This document shows, piece after piece, positions 49,086 to 57,165 of a stretch of 64,000 bases of DNA. Source of the stretch: Streptomyces shenzhenensis. Lineage in GTDB: Bacteria; Actinomycetota; Actinomycetes; Streptomycetales; Streptomycetaceae. The notes beneath the pieces are model-generated. The model was not told where the DNA came from and ran no database searches. It worked only from the letters and a program-made list of their open reading frames with translations. Numbering within the stretch: position 1 is the first letter of the stretch; each line of letters opens with the position of its first letter. The stretch covers positions 124,001 to 188,000 of the forward strand of contig NZ_PENI01000016.1 in NCBI RefSeq assembly GCF_003688995.1, given 5' to 3'. Both the position numbers and the translations under genes were made by a program.

Positions 49086-51185
49086 TCAGGACCGAGCGGC
49101 GGCGAGGGAGGCGAGGGCCGCTTCGACCACCGCGTCCTCGGTGAGGCCGACCGCGGTGAGGGCGTCCTGTGCGGGGGCCGAGGTGCCGAAGTCGTCGACG
49201 GTCACGGTGCGGCCGTGCTCGCCGAGCAGGCCGTGCCAGCCGAAGGCGGTACCGGCCTCGACCACGACACGGGCGCGCACGGACGGGGGGAGCACGCGGT
49301 CGCGGTACTCCGCGTCCTGCGCCATGAACCAGTCCAGGCACGGCACCGAGACGACCCGTGCGGCGACGGCGCGCGCCGCGAGGAGATCGCGTGCCGCCAT
49401 GGCCAGGGCGACCTCGCTGCCACTGGCCAACAGCACCACATCCGCAGCTTCCTGATGATCCGTCACCACATAGGCGCCGCGTGCCACGCCCGCGCGGACG
49501 GTGCCGGCGTCGGTGGGCAGCACCGGCAGGCCCTGCCGGGCGAGCGCCAGGCCGACCGGGCCGGGCCGGCCGAGCGCGGCGAGCCAGGCGGCAGCGGTCT
49601 CGGTGGCGTCGGCGGGCCGGACGACGGCCAGTCCCGGCATGGCGCGCAGCGCGGCGAGGTGCTCCACCGGCTGATGGGTGGGGCCGTCCGCGCCGAGGGC
49701 GACGGAGTCATGGCTCCAGACGTGGATCACCGGCAGCTTCATGAGGGCGGCCAGCCGCAGGGAGGGGCGCTGGTAGTCGCTGAACACCAGGAAGGTGCCG
49801 GCGAAGGGGGTGTCGTAGCCGACCAGGGCGATGCCGTTGAGCGCGGCGGCCATCGCGTGCTCGCGCACCCCCCAGTGGACGTTGCGGCCCCGCAGGCCGG
49901 AGCCGCCGTCCTCGTCCGCGGGCAGGAACGATCCGCCGGACGCGATGGTCGTACGGTTGCTGTCGCCGAGGTCGGCGGAGCCGCCCCACAGCCGCGGCAG
50001 TTCGGCGGCCAGGGCCTGGATGACCTTCCCGGAGGCGTCGCGCGGGGCGATGCCGGCGCCGGGCTCGAACTCCGGCAGTACCCGGGCCACGCGGTCGGGG
50101 TCCGCCGGGCGGACGGCCCGCTCGCGGGCTGCCGCGGCCTCGGGGTGCTCGGCCGCCCAGCGGGCCAGTTCGCGGTCCCAGTCCGCGTGCAGTCCGGCGC
50201 CGCGTGCGAGGGCCTTGCGGGTGTGCTCCAGCACGTCCGCCGGAACCGTGAACTCGCCCTCGATGCCGAGGACTTCCTTGACGGCGGCGGCCTCGGCGGC
50301 GCCCAGCGGAGCGCCGTGCGAGGCCGCCGTGTTGACCGCGTTCGGGGCGGGGAACGCTATCTGCGACTTCAGGGCGACGAAGCTGGGCCGGCCGGTCTCG
50401 GCGCGGGCCGCGGCGAGCGCGCGGTCGAGCGCCTCGGCGTCCACGTCGCCGTCGGCGCCGAGCCCCACCGTCTGTACGAACCAGCCCTGGGCGCGGAAGC
50501 GGGCCGCCGTGTCCTCATGGGTCGTCAGGCCGGTGTCGCCCTCGATCTGGATGCTGTTGTCGTCCCAGACCACCACCAGGTTGTCCAGCCGGTGCCGTCC
50601 GGCCAGCGCCCCGGCCTCGTAGGAGATGCCCTCCTGGAGGTCGCCGTCGGAGCACAGCACCCAGACGGTGCGGCCGGCGGGGCCGCCGGGTGAGGTGTCC
50701 GCGCCGGTGAGCCGCTCCTCGTCGCGCTTGAGCGCCATCGCCATGCCCACGGCCGTGGCGACGCCCTGGCCCAGGGGCCCGGTGGTCGTCTCGACACCTG
50801 CGGTGTGCCGGTACTCGGGGTGGCCCGGGGTCAGCGAGCCGAGCCGGCGGAAGCGGCGCAGATCGTCCAGCTCCAGCCCGTAGCCGGTCAGATGGAGCTG
50901 GACGTACTGGAGGATGCTGGCGTGTCCGCAGGACAGCACGAAACGGTCACGGCCCTCCCAGGAGGGGTCCGCGGGATCGTGCCGGATGTGCCGCTGGAAG
51001 AGCAGGTGGGCGACGGGCGCCAGGGCCAGTGCCGTGCCCGGGTGTCCGGACCCCGCGGCCTCGACGGCGTCCACCGCCAGGGCCCGCGCCACGGCGACGG
51101 CTCGTGCGTCCGCCGCGTCGAGCGCCCGCCCCGCCGTGGCGGAGGCCCCGAGAGGCCGCGTCGTCTGTGTCGGTGAGAAGGCCAC
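49086..51185 (-). CDS. tkt: Transketolase (full-length)
   Basis: A 699-residue single-chain transketolase. The N-terminal ThDP part has GSGHPGTALALAP and the ThDP motif CSDGDLQEGISYEAGALAG; the Pyr domain has RGRNVHWGVREHAMAAALNG with the ThDP-activating Glu; a C-terminal domain follows. GTG 51185 is chosen because AAGGAG lies about 5 nt upstream; an in-frame ATG at 51215 lies inside the regulatory site. It is transcribed away from the GntR-EIIABC genes and followed by HPr. In an ascorbate-type PTS island a pentose-phosphate product would need transketolase, so this may be a pathway-specific copy, distinct from the split transketolase at 0.6-2.3 kb. Confidence 0.93.
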   Translation of the reverse strand: MAFSPTQTTRPLGASATAGRALDAADARAVAVARALAVDAVEAAGSGHPGTALALAPVAHLLFQRHIRHDPADPSWEGRDRFVLSCGHASILQYVQLHLTGYGLELDDLRRFRRLGSLTPGHPEYRHTAGVETTTGPLGQGVATAVGMAMALKRDEERLTGADTSPGGPAGRTVWVLCSDGDLQEGISYEAGALAGRHRLDNLVVVWDDNSIQIEGDTGLTTHEDTAARFRAQGWFVQTVGLGADGDVDAEALDRALAAARAETGRPSFVALKSQIAFPAPNAVNTAASHGAPLGAAEAAAVKEVLGIEGEFTVPADVLEHTRKALARGAGLHADWDRELARWAAEHPEAAAARERAVRPADPDRVARVLPEFEPGAGIAPRDASGKVIQALAAELPRLWGGSADLGDSNRTTIASGGSFLPADEDGGSGLRGRNVHWGVREHAMAAALNGIALVGYDTPFAGTFLVFSDYQRPSLRLAALMKLPVIHVWSHDSVALGADGPTHQPVEHLAALRAMPGLAVVRPADATETAAAWLAALGRPGPVGLALARQGLPVLPTDAGTVRAGVARGAYVVTDHQEAADVVLLASGSEVALAMAARDLLAARAVAARVVSVPCLDWFMAQDAEYRDRVLPPSVRARVVVEAGTAFGWHGLLGEHGRTVTVDDFGTSAPAQDALTAVGLTEDAVVEAALASLAAARS

Positions 51186-51207
51186 GGGAACTCCTTGGAG
51201 AGAGCAT

Positions 51208-51221
51208 GACGTCATGATGAC
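51208..51221. promoter_or_regulatory. Putative GntR operator, transketolase side
   Basis: GACGTCATGATGAC, 23 bp before the transketolase start. It matches the inverted copy at 51387-51400 (GACATCATGATGAC when read on the other strand) at 13 of 14 positions, with an internal TCATGA palindrome. Confidence 0.65.
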
Positions 51222-51386
51222 TTCGGGAAACGTAACTCATGCCTCCGTAGCGACACCAGAGGGGGCCCGTCGATGTGATGTGCCAGGCCAGAGAGGTGAA
51301 GATGTGACCTGGCAGACATGAACCGCTGTCAGGGCGGTGCGAGATCTCGTTTAGGCGTCGACTATTGACGCTGCGATTCCTCCGTA

Positions 51387-51400
51387 GTCATCATGATGTC
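51387..51400. promoter_or_regulatory. Putative GntR operator, GntR side
   Basis: GTCATCATGATGTC, 35 bp before the GntR start, a near-perfect inverted repeat by itself. A further GATGACATG follows at 51403-51411. The paired sites at both ends of the divergent promoter indicate co-regulation of the transketolase-HPr and GntR-EIIABC units. Confidence 0.65.
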
Positions 51401-51434
51401 TCGATGACATGTAAGCCCGACGAGGAGGTCGTGG

Positions 51435-52163
51435 ATGGCCGGGCACAAGTACGCACAGGTGCGCGACCATCTGCTGCAGCGCGTGCGGAGTCTCCCCGTG
51501 GGGGAGCGCCTGCCCGCCGAGGGCGTCCTGTGCGGTGAATACAATGTGAGCCGCATCACGTTGCGCCGCGCGGTCGACGAACTCGTCCAGGACGGTTACC
51601 TCGTGCGCGAGCACGGCCGCGGCACCTTCGTGAGCCACCCGCGCTACAACCTCAAGCACCGCGAACGCTTCGTCAACGAGGTGACCGGCTTCCACACCCA
51701 GCTCACCCGGCAGGGGCACACCGTCACCTCGCAGGTGACCGTGCAGCGCGGCGAACGGGCCGGTGCCCGGATCGCCGCCGCGCTCGAGGTCAGCCCCGCC
51801 ACCCCGGTCATACGGCTGGAGAGGCTGCGCAGCGTGAACGGCGTGCTGCACCACCTCGCCGAGTCCTACGTCGAGGAGGCCCGGTTCCCGGACGTCCTGA
51901 CGGCGGACTTCACCGACACCTCCCTGTACGCCCACCTGAGGGCCCGTCACGACGTGCTGCTCGTCCGCAACGAGATCGTCGTCGGACTCCACCGGTGCGA
52001 CACACGCGAGGCCGGGCTGCTCGACGTGGCCGAGGAGACCCCGCTGCTGCTCGCCACCTCCCGTGTCTTCGAGCCGGGCCGCAAACCCGTCATCTTCGGC
52101 ACCTCGAAGTTCCTGCCGGACACGGCGGAACTGTCCTTCGACATCGTGGCCGACGCCGAGTAG
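51435..52163 (+). CDS. GntR family regulator (HutC/UTRA type)
   Basis: A 242-residue GntR-type repressor. The winged helix occupies about residues 5-70 (LPVGERLPAEGVLCGEYNVS, ITLRRAVDELVQDGYLVREH); a UTRA effector domain follows (LEVSPATPVIRLERLRSVNG, LLATSRVFEPGRKPVIFGTS). UTRA domains usually bind a phosphorylated sugar or related metabolite. GAGGAGG precedes ATG 51435 by 6 nt. It heads the EIIA-EIIB-EIIC genes and faces the transketolase; two matching sites at each end of the gap fit its control of both. The inducer is probably a phosphorylated intermediate of the imported sugar. Confidence 0.92.
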   Translation: MAGHKYAQVRDHLLQRVRSLPVGERLPAEGVLCGEYNVSRITLRRAVDELVQDGYLVREHGRGTFVSHPRYNLKHRERFVNEVTGFHTQLTRQGHTVTSQVTVQRGERAGARIAAALEVSPATPVIRLERLRSVNGVLHHLAESYVEEARFPDVLTADFTDTSLYAHLRARHDVLLVRNEIVVGLHRCDTREAGLLDVAEETPLLLATSRVFEPGRKPVIFGTSKFLPDTAELSFDIVADAE

Positions 52164-52206
52164 CCGCGCCGTGCCCGTCCCTCACCCGCACCCCCGTGGA
52201 GCACGT

Positions 52207-52662
52207 ATGCTCAGTCGTCTTCTGCCCGAGCGGAACATCCACTTCACCGACGACAAACTGACCTGGCGGGAAGCCGTCACCCGGGTCGCCCGTCCGCTGG
52301 TGGAGGCCGGAGACGTCACCCCCGAGTACGTCCAGGCCATGCTGGACTCGATCGCGGCCGGCGGCACCTACATCGACCTCGGCCACGGCATCGCGCTGGC
52401 GCACGCCCGCCCCGAGTACGGTGTCGTCCGTACCGGCATCGCGATGCTCCGGCTGCGCGAGCCCGCCCCGCTGCTCGACCGGCCCGAGCACGCGGTCGAC
52501 CTCTACTTCTGCTTCGCAGCGGCGGACGCCGACGCGCACCTGCGCGCCATGGCCTCCCTCGCGCGCATTCTCTCGGACGCCCCGACCCGCCAGGCCCTGC
52601 GCGAGGCGGCCTCGGCCTCCGAGGTAGTCAAGTTGATCACCGAATTCGAGGAATCCGAATGA
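52207..52662 (+). CDS. ulaC: PTS EIIA component, ascorbate (UlaC) type
   Basis: A 151-residue EIIA of the fructose/mannitol fold as in ascorbate PTS. The phosphorylatable His66 is in GIALAHARPEYGV; YIDLGHGIALAHARPE and VDLYFCFAAADADAHL are family stretches. It accepts phosphate from HPr and hands it to the EIIB encoded next. ATG 52207 has GGAG 5 nt upstream. Its stop overlaps the EIIB start by 4 bases. The symbol reflects the component type; the sugar itself is not proven to be ascorbate. Confidence 0.9.
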   Translation: MLSRLLPERNIHFTDDKLTWREAVTRVARPLVEAGDVTPEYVQAMLDSIAAGGTYIDLGHGIALAHARPEYGVVRTGIAMLRLREPAPLLDRPEHAVDLYFCFAAADADAHLRAMASLARILSDAPTRQALREAASASEVVKLITEFEESE

Positions 52663-52940
52663 AGTTCCTGGCGATGTGCAGCACCGGACTGGGCAGCAGC
52701 TTCATGGTGCGCATGAACATCGAGACCGTCGTCCGTGAACTCGGCCTGGCCGACGTCACGGTCGAGCACTCCGACATCAGCTCCGCCGGCCCCGACAGCG
52801 CGGACGTGTTCTTCGTCGCGAAGGATCTGGAGGACACCGCCCAGGGACTGGGCGACGTGGTCGTGCTGAACAGCATCATCGACATGGACGAGCTGCGCGA
52901 GGCGGTCAAGGACGCCGCCGCACGCCACGGCCTGCTCTGA
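52659..52940 (+). CDS. ulaB: PTS EIIB component, ascorbate (UlaB) type
   Basis: A 93-residue EIIB. The phosphocysteine Cys7 is in LAMCSTGLGSSFMV, the P-loop-like signature of the lactose/ascorbate EIIB fold; VEHSDISSAGPDSADVFFV follows as in UlaB. It receives phosphate from EIIA and phosphorylates the sugar as it passes through EIIC. It overlaps the EIIA gene by 4 bases; a gap of about 250 bp of Pro/Arg-rich non-coding sequence separates it from the EIIC start. Confidence 0.93.
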   Translation: MKFLAMCSTGLGSSFMVRMNIETVVRELGLADVTVEHSDISSAGPDSADVFFVAKDLEDTAQGLGDVVVLNSIIDMDELREAVKDAAARHGLL

Positions 52941-53191
52941 TTCTCCGATCAGCCACCAAGAAACGTTACTTCCGCTGAGTGCGGCGACCGCGGACGCGGC
53001 GCCGCCCACCTCGACGGCGCCGGGCGGACACCCACCCCGGCCGCCGCCCGCCCGCAGCGCCCGACGCCTCATCCCTCCCGCTCCGGAGCTGCACTCCGCC
53101 GGCCGATGCTCCCGTGCGTCAACACCGCCCGGAACCCGGCACCCACCACCCCCGCACGCGGCCCCGTCGTGCCCCAAGAGAGGCGTTGTCC

Positions 53192-54577
53192 GTGAACAGC
53201 GTTCTGCAGAATTTTCTCGATGTCTTCCGTGAGCCATCCGTCATCGTCGGCCTGATAGCCCTGCTCGGCCTGGTCCTCCAGCGCAAGTCGGCCTCCGACA
53301 CCGTCAAGGGCACCATCAAGGCGTTCGTCGGCTTCCTGGTCCTCGCGGCCGGCGCCGGCGTGGTCTCCGACGCGCTCACCCCGTTCGGCGACATGTTCCA
53401 GCACGCCTTCGGGGTGCAGGGTGTCGTGCCCAACAACGAGGCCATCGTCGGCAAGGTGCTCACCGACTACGGCTCCCAGGCCGCGCTGATCTTCTTCTTC
53501 GGCATGGTCGTGAACGTGCTGCTCGCCCGCTTCACCACGTTCAAGTTCATCTACATGTCGGGGCACGTCGCCCTGTACCTGGCGGCCATGATCGCCGTCA
53601 TCCTCATCGCGAACGGCTTCAGCAGCTGGCAGGCCATCCTCTGGGGCTCCCTCGCCCAGGGCCTCATCACCACGATGTCGCCCGCGCTCGTCCAGCCCTG
53701 GATGCGCAAGGTCACCAAGAACGACAACGTCGCGCTCGGCCACACCGGCAACTTCGGCATCGCCACCAGCGGACTCGTGGGCCGTCTGGTGGGCGACTCC
53801 TCGAAGTCCACCGAGGACCTCAAGATCCCCAAGGGCCTGGGCTTCCTGCGCGACACCACCGTCGTCATCGCCACCTCGATGGGCATCATCTACCTGCTGG
53901 TCACCCTCGTCGCCGGACCCGGCTACGTCGAGCGTGAGCTGAGCGACGGCCAGTGGTACCTGCTGTGGGCCGTCATGCAGGCCGGCAAGTTCGCCGCGGG
54001 TGTCTTCATCATCCTCGCCGGTGTCCGCGTCGTCCTCGCCGAGATCATCCCCGCCTTCAAGGGCATCTCGGAGAAGCTCGTGCCCAACGCGCGTCCCGCC
54101 CTCGACGTCCCGATCGTCTTCACCTTCGCCCCGAACGCCGTCCTCATCGGCTTCCTCGCCAGCTTCGTGGGCGGCCTGATCGGCATGGGCATCCTCGTCG
54201 CCGTGGGCGGCACCATCATCATCCCCGGCATCGTCGCCCACTTCATGACCGGCGCCGCGTCCGGCGTCATCGGCAACGCGACCGGCGGCCGGCGCGGCGC
54301 GATCCTCGGCGCCATGGCCAACGGCCTGCTGATCACCTTCCTTCCGCTGCTCGTCCTGCCGTTCCTCGGCGACGTCGGCCTGCAGAACTCCACGTTCTCG
54401 GACGCCGACTTCGGCGTCTCCGGCCTGCTGATCGGCGGCTCGGTCCGGATCGGCCACGCGGCCGTCATCGGCCTCGTCGTCATCGCGCTGGCCGCGGTGT
54501 TCGTCAGCAGCGCCCTCGTCACCCGCCGCCGCGCCGTCGCGGCGGCGACGGAGGCGGAGGCCCAGCCCACCCACTGA
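53192..54577 (+). CDS. ulaA: PTS EIIC component, ascorbate (UlaA) type
   Basis: A 461-residue integral membrane permease with about eleven hydrophobic segments. It matches the SgaT/UlaA family: FREPSVIVGLIALLGLVLQR at the N-terminus, VSDALTPFGDMFQHAFGVQG, GHTGNFGIATSGLVGRLVGD and the C-terminal GVIGNATGGRRGAILGAMAN. The protein transports and, with EIIB, phosphorylates L-ascorbate or a related acidic sugar. GTG 53192 follows GAGAGG by about 9 nt. The gene ends before a strong terminator. Ascorbate catabolism genes ulaD/E/F are not next to it, which leaves the true substrate open. Confidence 0.93.
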   Translation: MNSVLQNFLDVFREPSVIVGLIALLGLVLQRKSASDTVKGTIKAFVGFLVLAAGAGVVSDALTPFGDMFQHAFGVQGVVPNNEAIVGKVLTDYGSQAALIFFFGMVVNVLLARFTTFKFIYMSGHVALYLAAMIAVILIANGFSSWQAILWGSLAQGLITTMSPALVQPWMRKVTKNDNVALGHTGNFGIATSGLVGRLVGDSSKSTEDLKIPKGLGFLRDTTVVIATSMGIIYLLVTLVAGPGYVERELSDGQWYLLWAVMQAGKFAAGVFIILAGVRVVLAEIIPAFKGISEKLVPNARPALDVPIVFTFAPNAVLIGFLASFVGGLIGMGILVAVGGTIIIPGIVAHFMTGAASGVIGNATGGRRGAILGAMANGLLITFLPLLVLPFLGDVGLQNSTFSDADFGVSGLLIGGSVRIGHAAVIGLVVIALAAVFVSSALVTRRRAVAAATEAEAQPTH

Positions 54578-54602
54578 CCCGACGGCCCGCCCCGCACCGC
54601 CC

Positions 54603-54632
54603 GCCCGGCGACCCACCTGGGTCGCCGGGCGA
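54603..54632 (+). terminator. Terminator after the EIIC gene
   Basis: Perfect 13-bp stem GCCCGGCGACCCA (54603-54615) and TGGGTCGCCGGGC (54618-54630) with a 2-nt apex. No T tract, as is common for high-GC terminators. It lies 25 bp after the EIIC stop. Confidence 0.75.
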
Positions 54633-54849
54633 CGCCGTTTCTGCGACGCGGGCCCGGTCCGCGTTTCACCGGGGGCGGTTCAGTAAGTGCCGTAGTACCA
54701 CGGGGCTGTTGGGGCCCGCATCTCGGCCGGCTCCCGGTTGCTTGCGGTGAATCCGTCCAGCGGTTCCTCCCGTCTGATCGCCGGTGTTCCGGGGGCGTAC
54801 GGTGTCGCGTTCGCGCGGTAGGTTCCGCGGTCTGCCGGGTGCCGTACCG

Positions 54850-54883
54850 CCCCAGGCCCGTGTTCCGGAACACGGGCCTGGGG
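54850..54883. repeat. 34-bp perfect palindrome in a gene-free region
   Basis: Arms of 17 bp at 54850-54866 and 54867-54883 with no spacer; the left arm begins CCCCAGGCCCG and the right arm ends CGGGCCTGGGG. It lies in the stretch 54631-55161 that has no convincing gene: both strands have open frames but none with a family signature or a ribosome site. It could be a hairpin terminator or a binding site. Confidence 0.6.
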
Positions 54884-55161
54884 AGACGGTGGTGGCGCAC
54901 GGTGCTCGGTTCGCGCCGTGGTTGCCCGTTCGGGTGTGTCGGGACACCGGGGCGGAGCCGGTGCCCCGCACGGGTGTGAACGGGGGGTGTCGTGGTGGGA
55001 GTCGGCCGCCGGGTGGGCCGTAAGGGGAGGGGGCCGCCCGGCGGGGTGCGCATGACGCGCGGGTTGTCACAGAATGGTGTGGTCCGGGTGCTGCCCGGAG
55101 GGGAGCCCCGGCCCGATTCCAGCGGGCCGGGGGTTCCCGTCGTGCAGCCGGTTCAGGCGGT

Positions 55162-55692
55162 TCAGTACTTGAACTCGTGGTGCTTGATGACCCGGAAGCT
55201 GGCCAGCACTCCGTCCTTGACGTGGACGCCTTCGGTGTGGTGCGGCTTCACGCCGTCGCTGGAGCTGTGCGGTCCGACGGTGGCGATGGGGGCGCCGTTG
55301 TCGCAGACGGCTCCGCGGAAGACCTCGACGGTCTTGCGGCTGTCGTTGCGGATGTTCAGGGTCCTGGCGCCGAGGCCGCTGACCACGGTGATGCAGCCGC
55401 CCGGGTGGGCGGAGTACGTCCGCTCGTTGATGTGGATCCGGCCCTCTTCGAACTTCTTGCCCTTGCCCTCGCGGCCCTCGTTCTCCTCCTCGTTCTCCTC
55501 CTTGTTGCCCTTGCCGACGTTGCCGCCGAAGGGCGCCTGGGCAGGCGCGGGAGCCGCCTGCAGGGCCACCGGAGCCACCGGAGCCGCCTGGGCCGGCTCG
55601 GAGGCGGCCGAGGCGTAGGTGATACCGGTCGCGGCCAGGGCCGCCGCGGCCACGATACCGGCGGTGACCGCCGTGGAGCGGGTCATCAACAT
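55162..55692 (-). CDS. Secreted protein of unknown function
   Basis: A 176-residue protein with a clear signal peptide: MTRSTAVTAGIVAAAALA followed by an AxA-type region TYASAASE and a Pro/Ala-rich linker. A highly charged stretch near residues 60-80 (NKEENEEENEGREGKGKK) precedes a small beta-rich domain with two Cys, GGCITVVS and GAVCDNGAP, likely one disulfide. AGGAG precedes ATG 55692 by 7 nt; ATG 55686 is also in frame. No family was recognised. It is an isolated gene with a convergent gap on one side and repeats upstream. Export to the cell surface or medium is likely; the role is unknown. Confidence 0.78.
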   Translation of the reverse strand: MLMTRSTAVTAGIVAAAALAATGITYASAASEPAQAAPVAPVALQAAPAPAQAPFGGNVGKGNKEENEEENEGREGKGKKFEEGRIHINERTYSAHPGGCITVVSGLGARTLNIRNDSRKTVEVFRGAVCDNGAPIATVGPHSSSDGVKPHHTEGVHVKDGVLASFRVIKHHEFKY

Positions 55693-56197
55693 GCAACTTC
55701 TCCTGTCTGCGAGAGGCCGGCTGAGCAGCCGGCGTACGACGAACGTACAAACAGCTCCGGTGACTTTCATCTCGAGCATCTCCAGAGGCCGAAGCCAGGG
55801 AGCCGAACGGGGGACGCGCGGCGCCCGCACGCCTCTTTCCCGGCGGTCGACGGCTTGTCAATGCCCTTGAAAAACAAGGAGATTGACAGGCACTTAGCCC
55901 TTCAAGGTGATTGTCTGACTGCCGGTCACCCCATCGACGACAGGACCCCGGCGAAAGGCCGCCGGACTAAGCCGGGGAGTGGCTGCCGGACCCCCTGCTG
56001 CCCCACCCCGACGTCGCCGACGGCATCGAACTCGCGGAAAGCGTCTCCCATCGCGACGCTGACCGTCCTGGAGACGCCCCGACCGGTGGAACGCCCGTCC
56101 CGCCCGGAACCGCGTCGCCGCTCGGCAGTCACGGGCCGGCGTGAGCCGATCGGGGCGCAAGGCCGTGATGGCGCGGTTCGTCGCCGCGCCGCACGCC

Positions 56198-56575
56198 GGG
56201 CGCATCCAGGGCCTTCCGGGGCTCATGGTGCCGGCCCCGATCCACGGGGCCGGATTGGTGGCGAGGGTGCTCGTCGGCACGGATCCGGTCGAGGTCGAGG
56301 CCGTGGTCGTGTGGCTCAACGCGGCGCCCGCGATCCGGATCGACTCCGGCAGTGGACGGGCCGCGGTCGGCCGCGCGATCGAGACCGGGCGCATCCAGGG
56401 CCTTCCGGGGCTCATGGTGCCGGCCCGGATCCACGGGGCCGGATTGGTGGCGAGGGTGCTCGTCGGCACGGGTCCGGTCGAGGTCGAGGCCGTGGTCGTG
56501 TGGCTCAACGCGGCGCCCGCGATCCGGATCGACTCCGGCGGCGGACGGGCCGCGGTCGGCCGCGCGATCGAGACC
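56198..56575 (+). repeat. Two tandem 189-bp repeats, in-frame coding-like
   Basis: Two nearly identical units at 56198-56386 and 56387-56575, with the first few bases of a third copy (GGGCGCATC) at 56576. The unit is exactly 63 codons, so the frame is kept. The plus-strand frame from GTG 56141 reads, per unit, GRIQGLPGLMVPARIHGAG, VEVEAVVVWLNAAPAIRI and GRAAVGRAIETG, with almost all G/C third positions. After the second unit the frame continues to 56875, but loses protein character and overlaps the minus-strand DUF6059 gene. The minus strand is also open but Ser/Thr/Pro-rich. Whether a protein is made is uncertain. The rest of 55693-56663 shows no gene. Confidence 0.6.
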
Positions 56576-56663
56576 GGGCGCATCACCCCGATCTGCGCGG
56601 CATCCGACCCGCTGAAGCCGACACGACTCGACGCACCGACCGATCGGGGTGCCTGCTCCGGCG

Positions 56664-56936
56664 TCAGCTTCCGGTGTGCTTCACGTCGATGCCCAGTCCG
56701 GCCCACAGCTCCCGCTCGGTCTGGCTCGGCGGGGTCGCGCAGTGGCCCTCCGGGTGCCAGGCGGGGGGCACGTGCGGGGCCTCCGGCAGGCCCGCGTCCC
56801 GTGGGGTGCGGTCGGGGTCCGGGCCGGGGTCGGGGTAGTGGACGCCGGGCAGCGGTCCGACGGAGAACGCGCTGAGCTGGATGAGCAGCTTCAACACAGC
56901 GGCAGCCGCCCTGCCGAGCCAGAACCTCAGCCTCAT
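56664..56936 (-). CDS. DUF6059-like small protein
   Basis: A 90-residue protein starting MRLRFWLGRAAAAVLKLLIQ, with a basic amphipathic N-terminal helix, a Pro-rich middle (PDPGPDPDRTPRD) and a C-terminal TERELWAGLGIDV helix. The pattern, with a conserved LxxLG helix after a Pro-rich linker, fits the DUF6059 proteins found beside SARP regulators in Streptomyces natural-product clusters. It diverges from the SARP gene. The function is unknown; the N-terminal helix could be membrane-associated. Confidence 0.6.
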   Translation of the reverse strand: MRLRFWLGRAAAAVLKLLIQLSAFSVGPLPGVHYPDPGPDPDRTPRDAGLPEAPHVPPAWHPEGHCATPPSQTERELWAGLGIDVKHTGS

Positions 56937-57165
56937 GCCACCCCTCTTCTTCCAGCCGGTCCCACGGCCGTCCCGAGACGGCCCCCGTCGGTGCCCAGGG
57001 TCGCCGCTCGTCCTGAAGCGCCGCTTAAAGCGGGTCCCGGAGAATCCGCGCCCATGAAAATCTCATACCCCGGGGCAGCCAGATTCCCGGCCGAAATCAT
57101 GATCGGCTAAGTGTCGTGGCAGCCGCCGACGTGTCAGTGTTCCGGCAGGCGGAAGGAGCAGTGGC

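Noticed and set aside
53923..55070. Long minus-strand frames opposite and after the EIIC gene.
   Set aside because: Thr/Pro/Arg-rich translations without ribosome sites or recognisable domains; they cross the terminator at 54603-54632.
56198..56575. A CRISPR array.
   Set aside because: There are only two 189-bp units with no spacers and no cas genes, so this is a tandem duplication.
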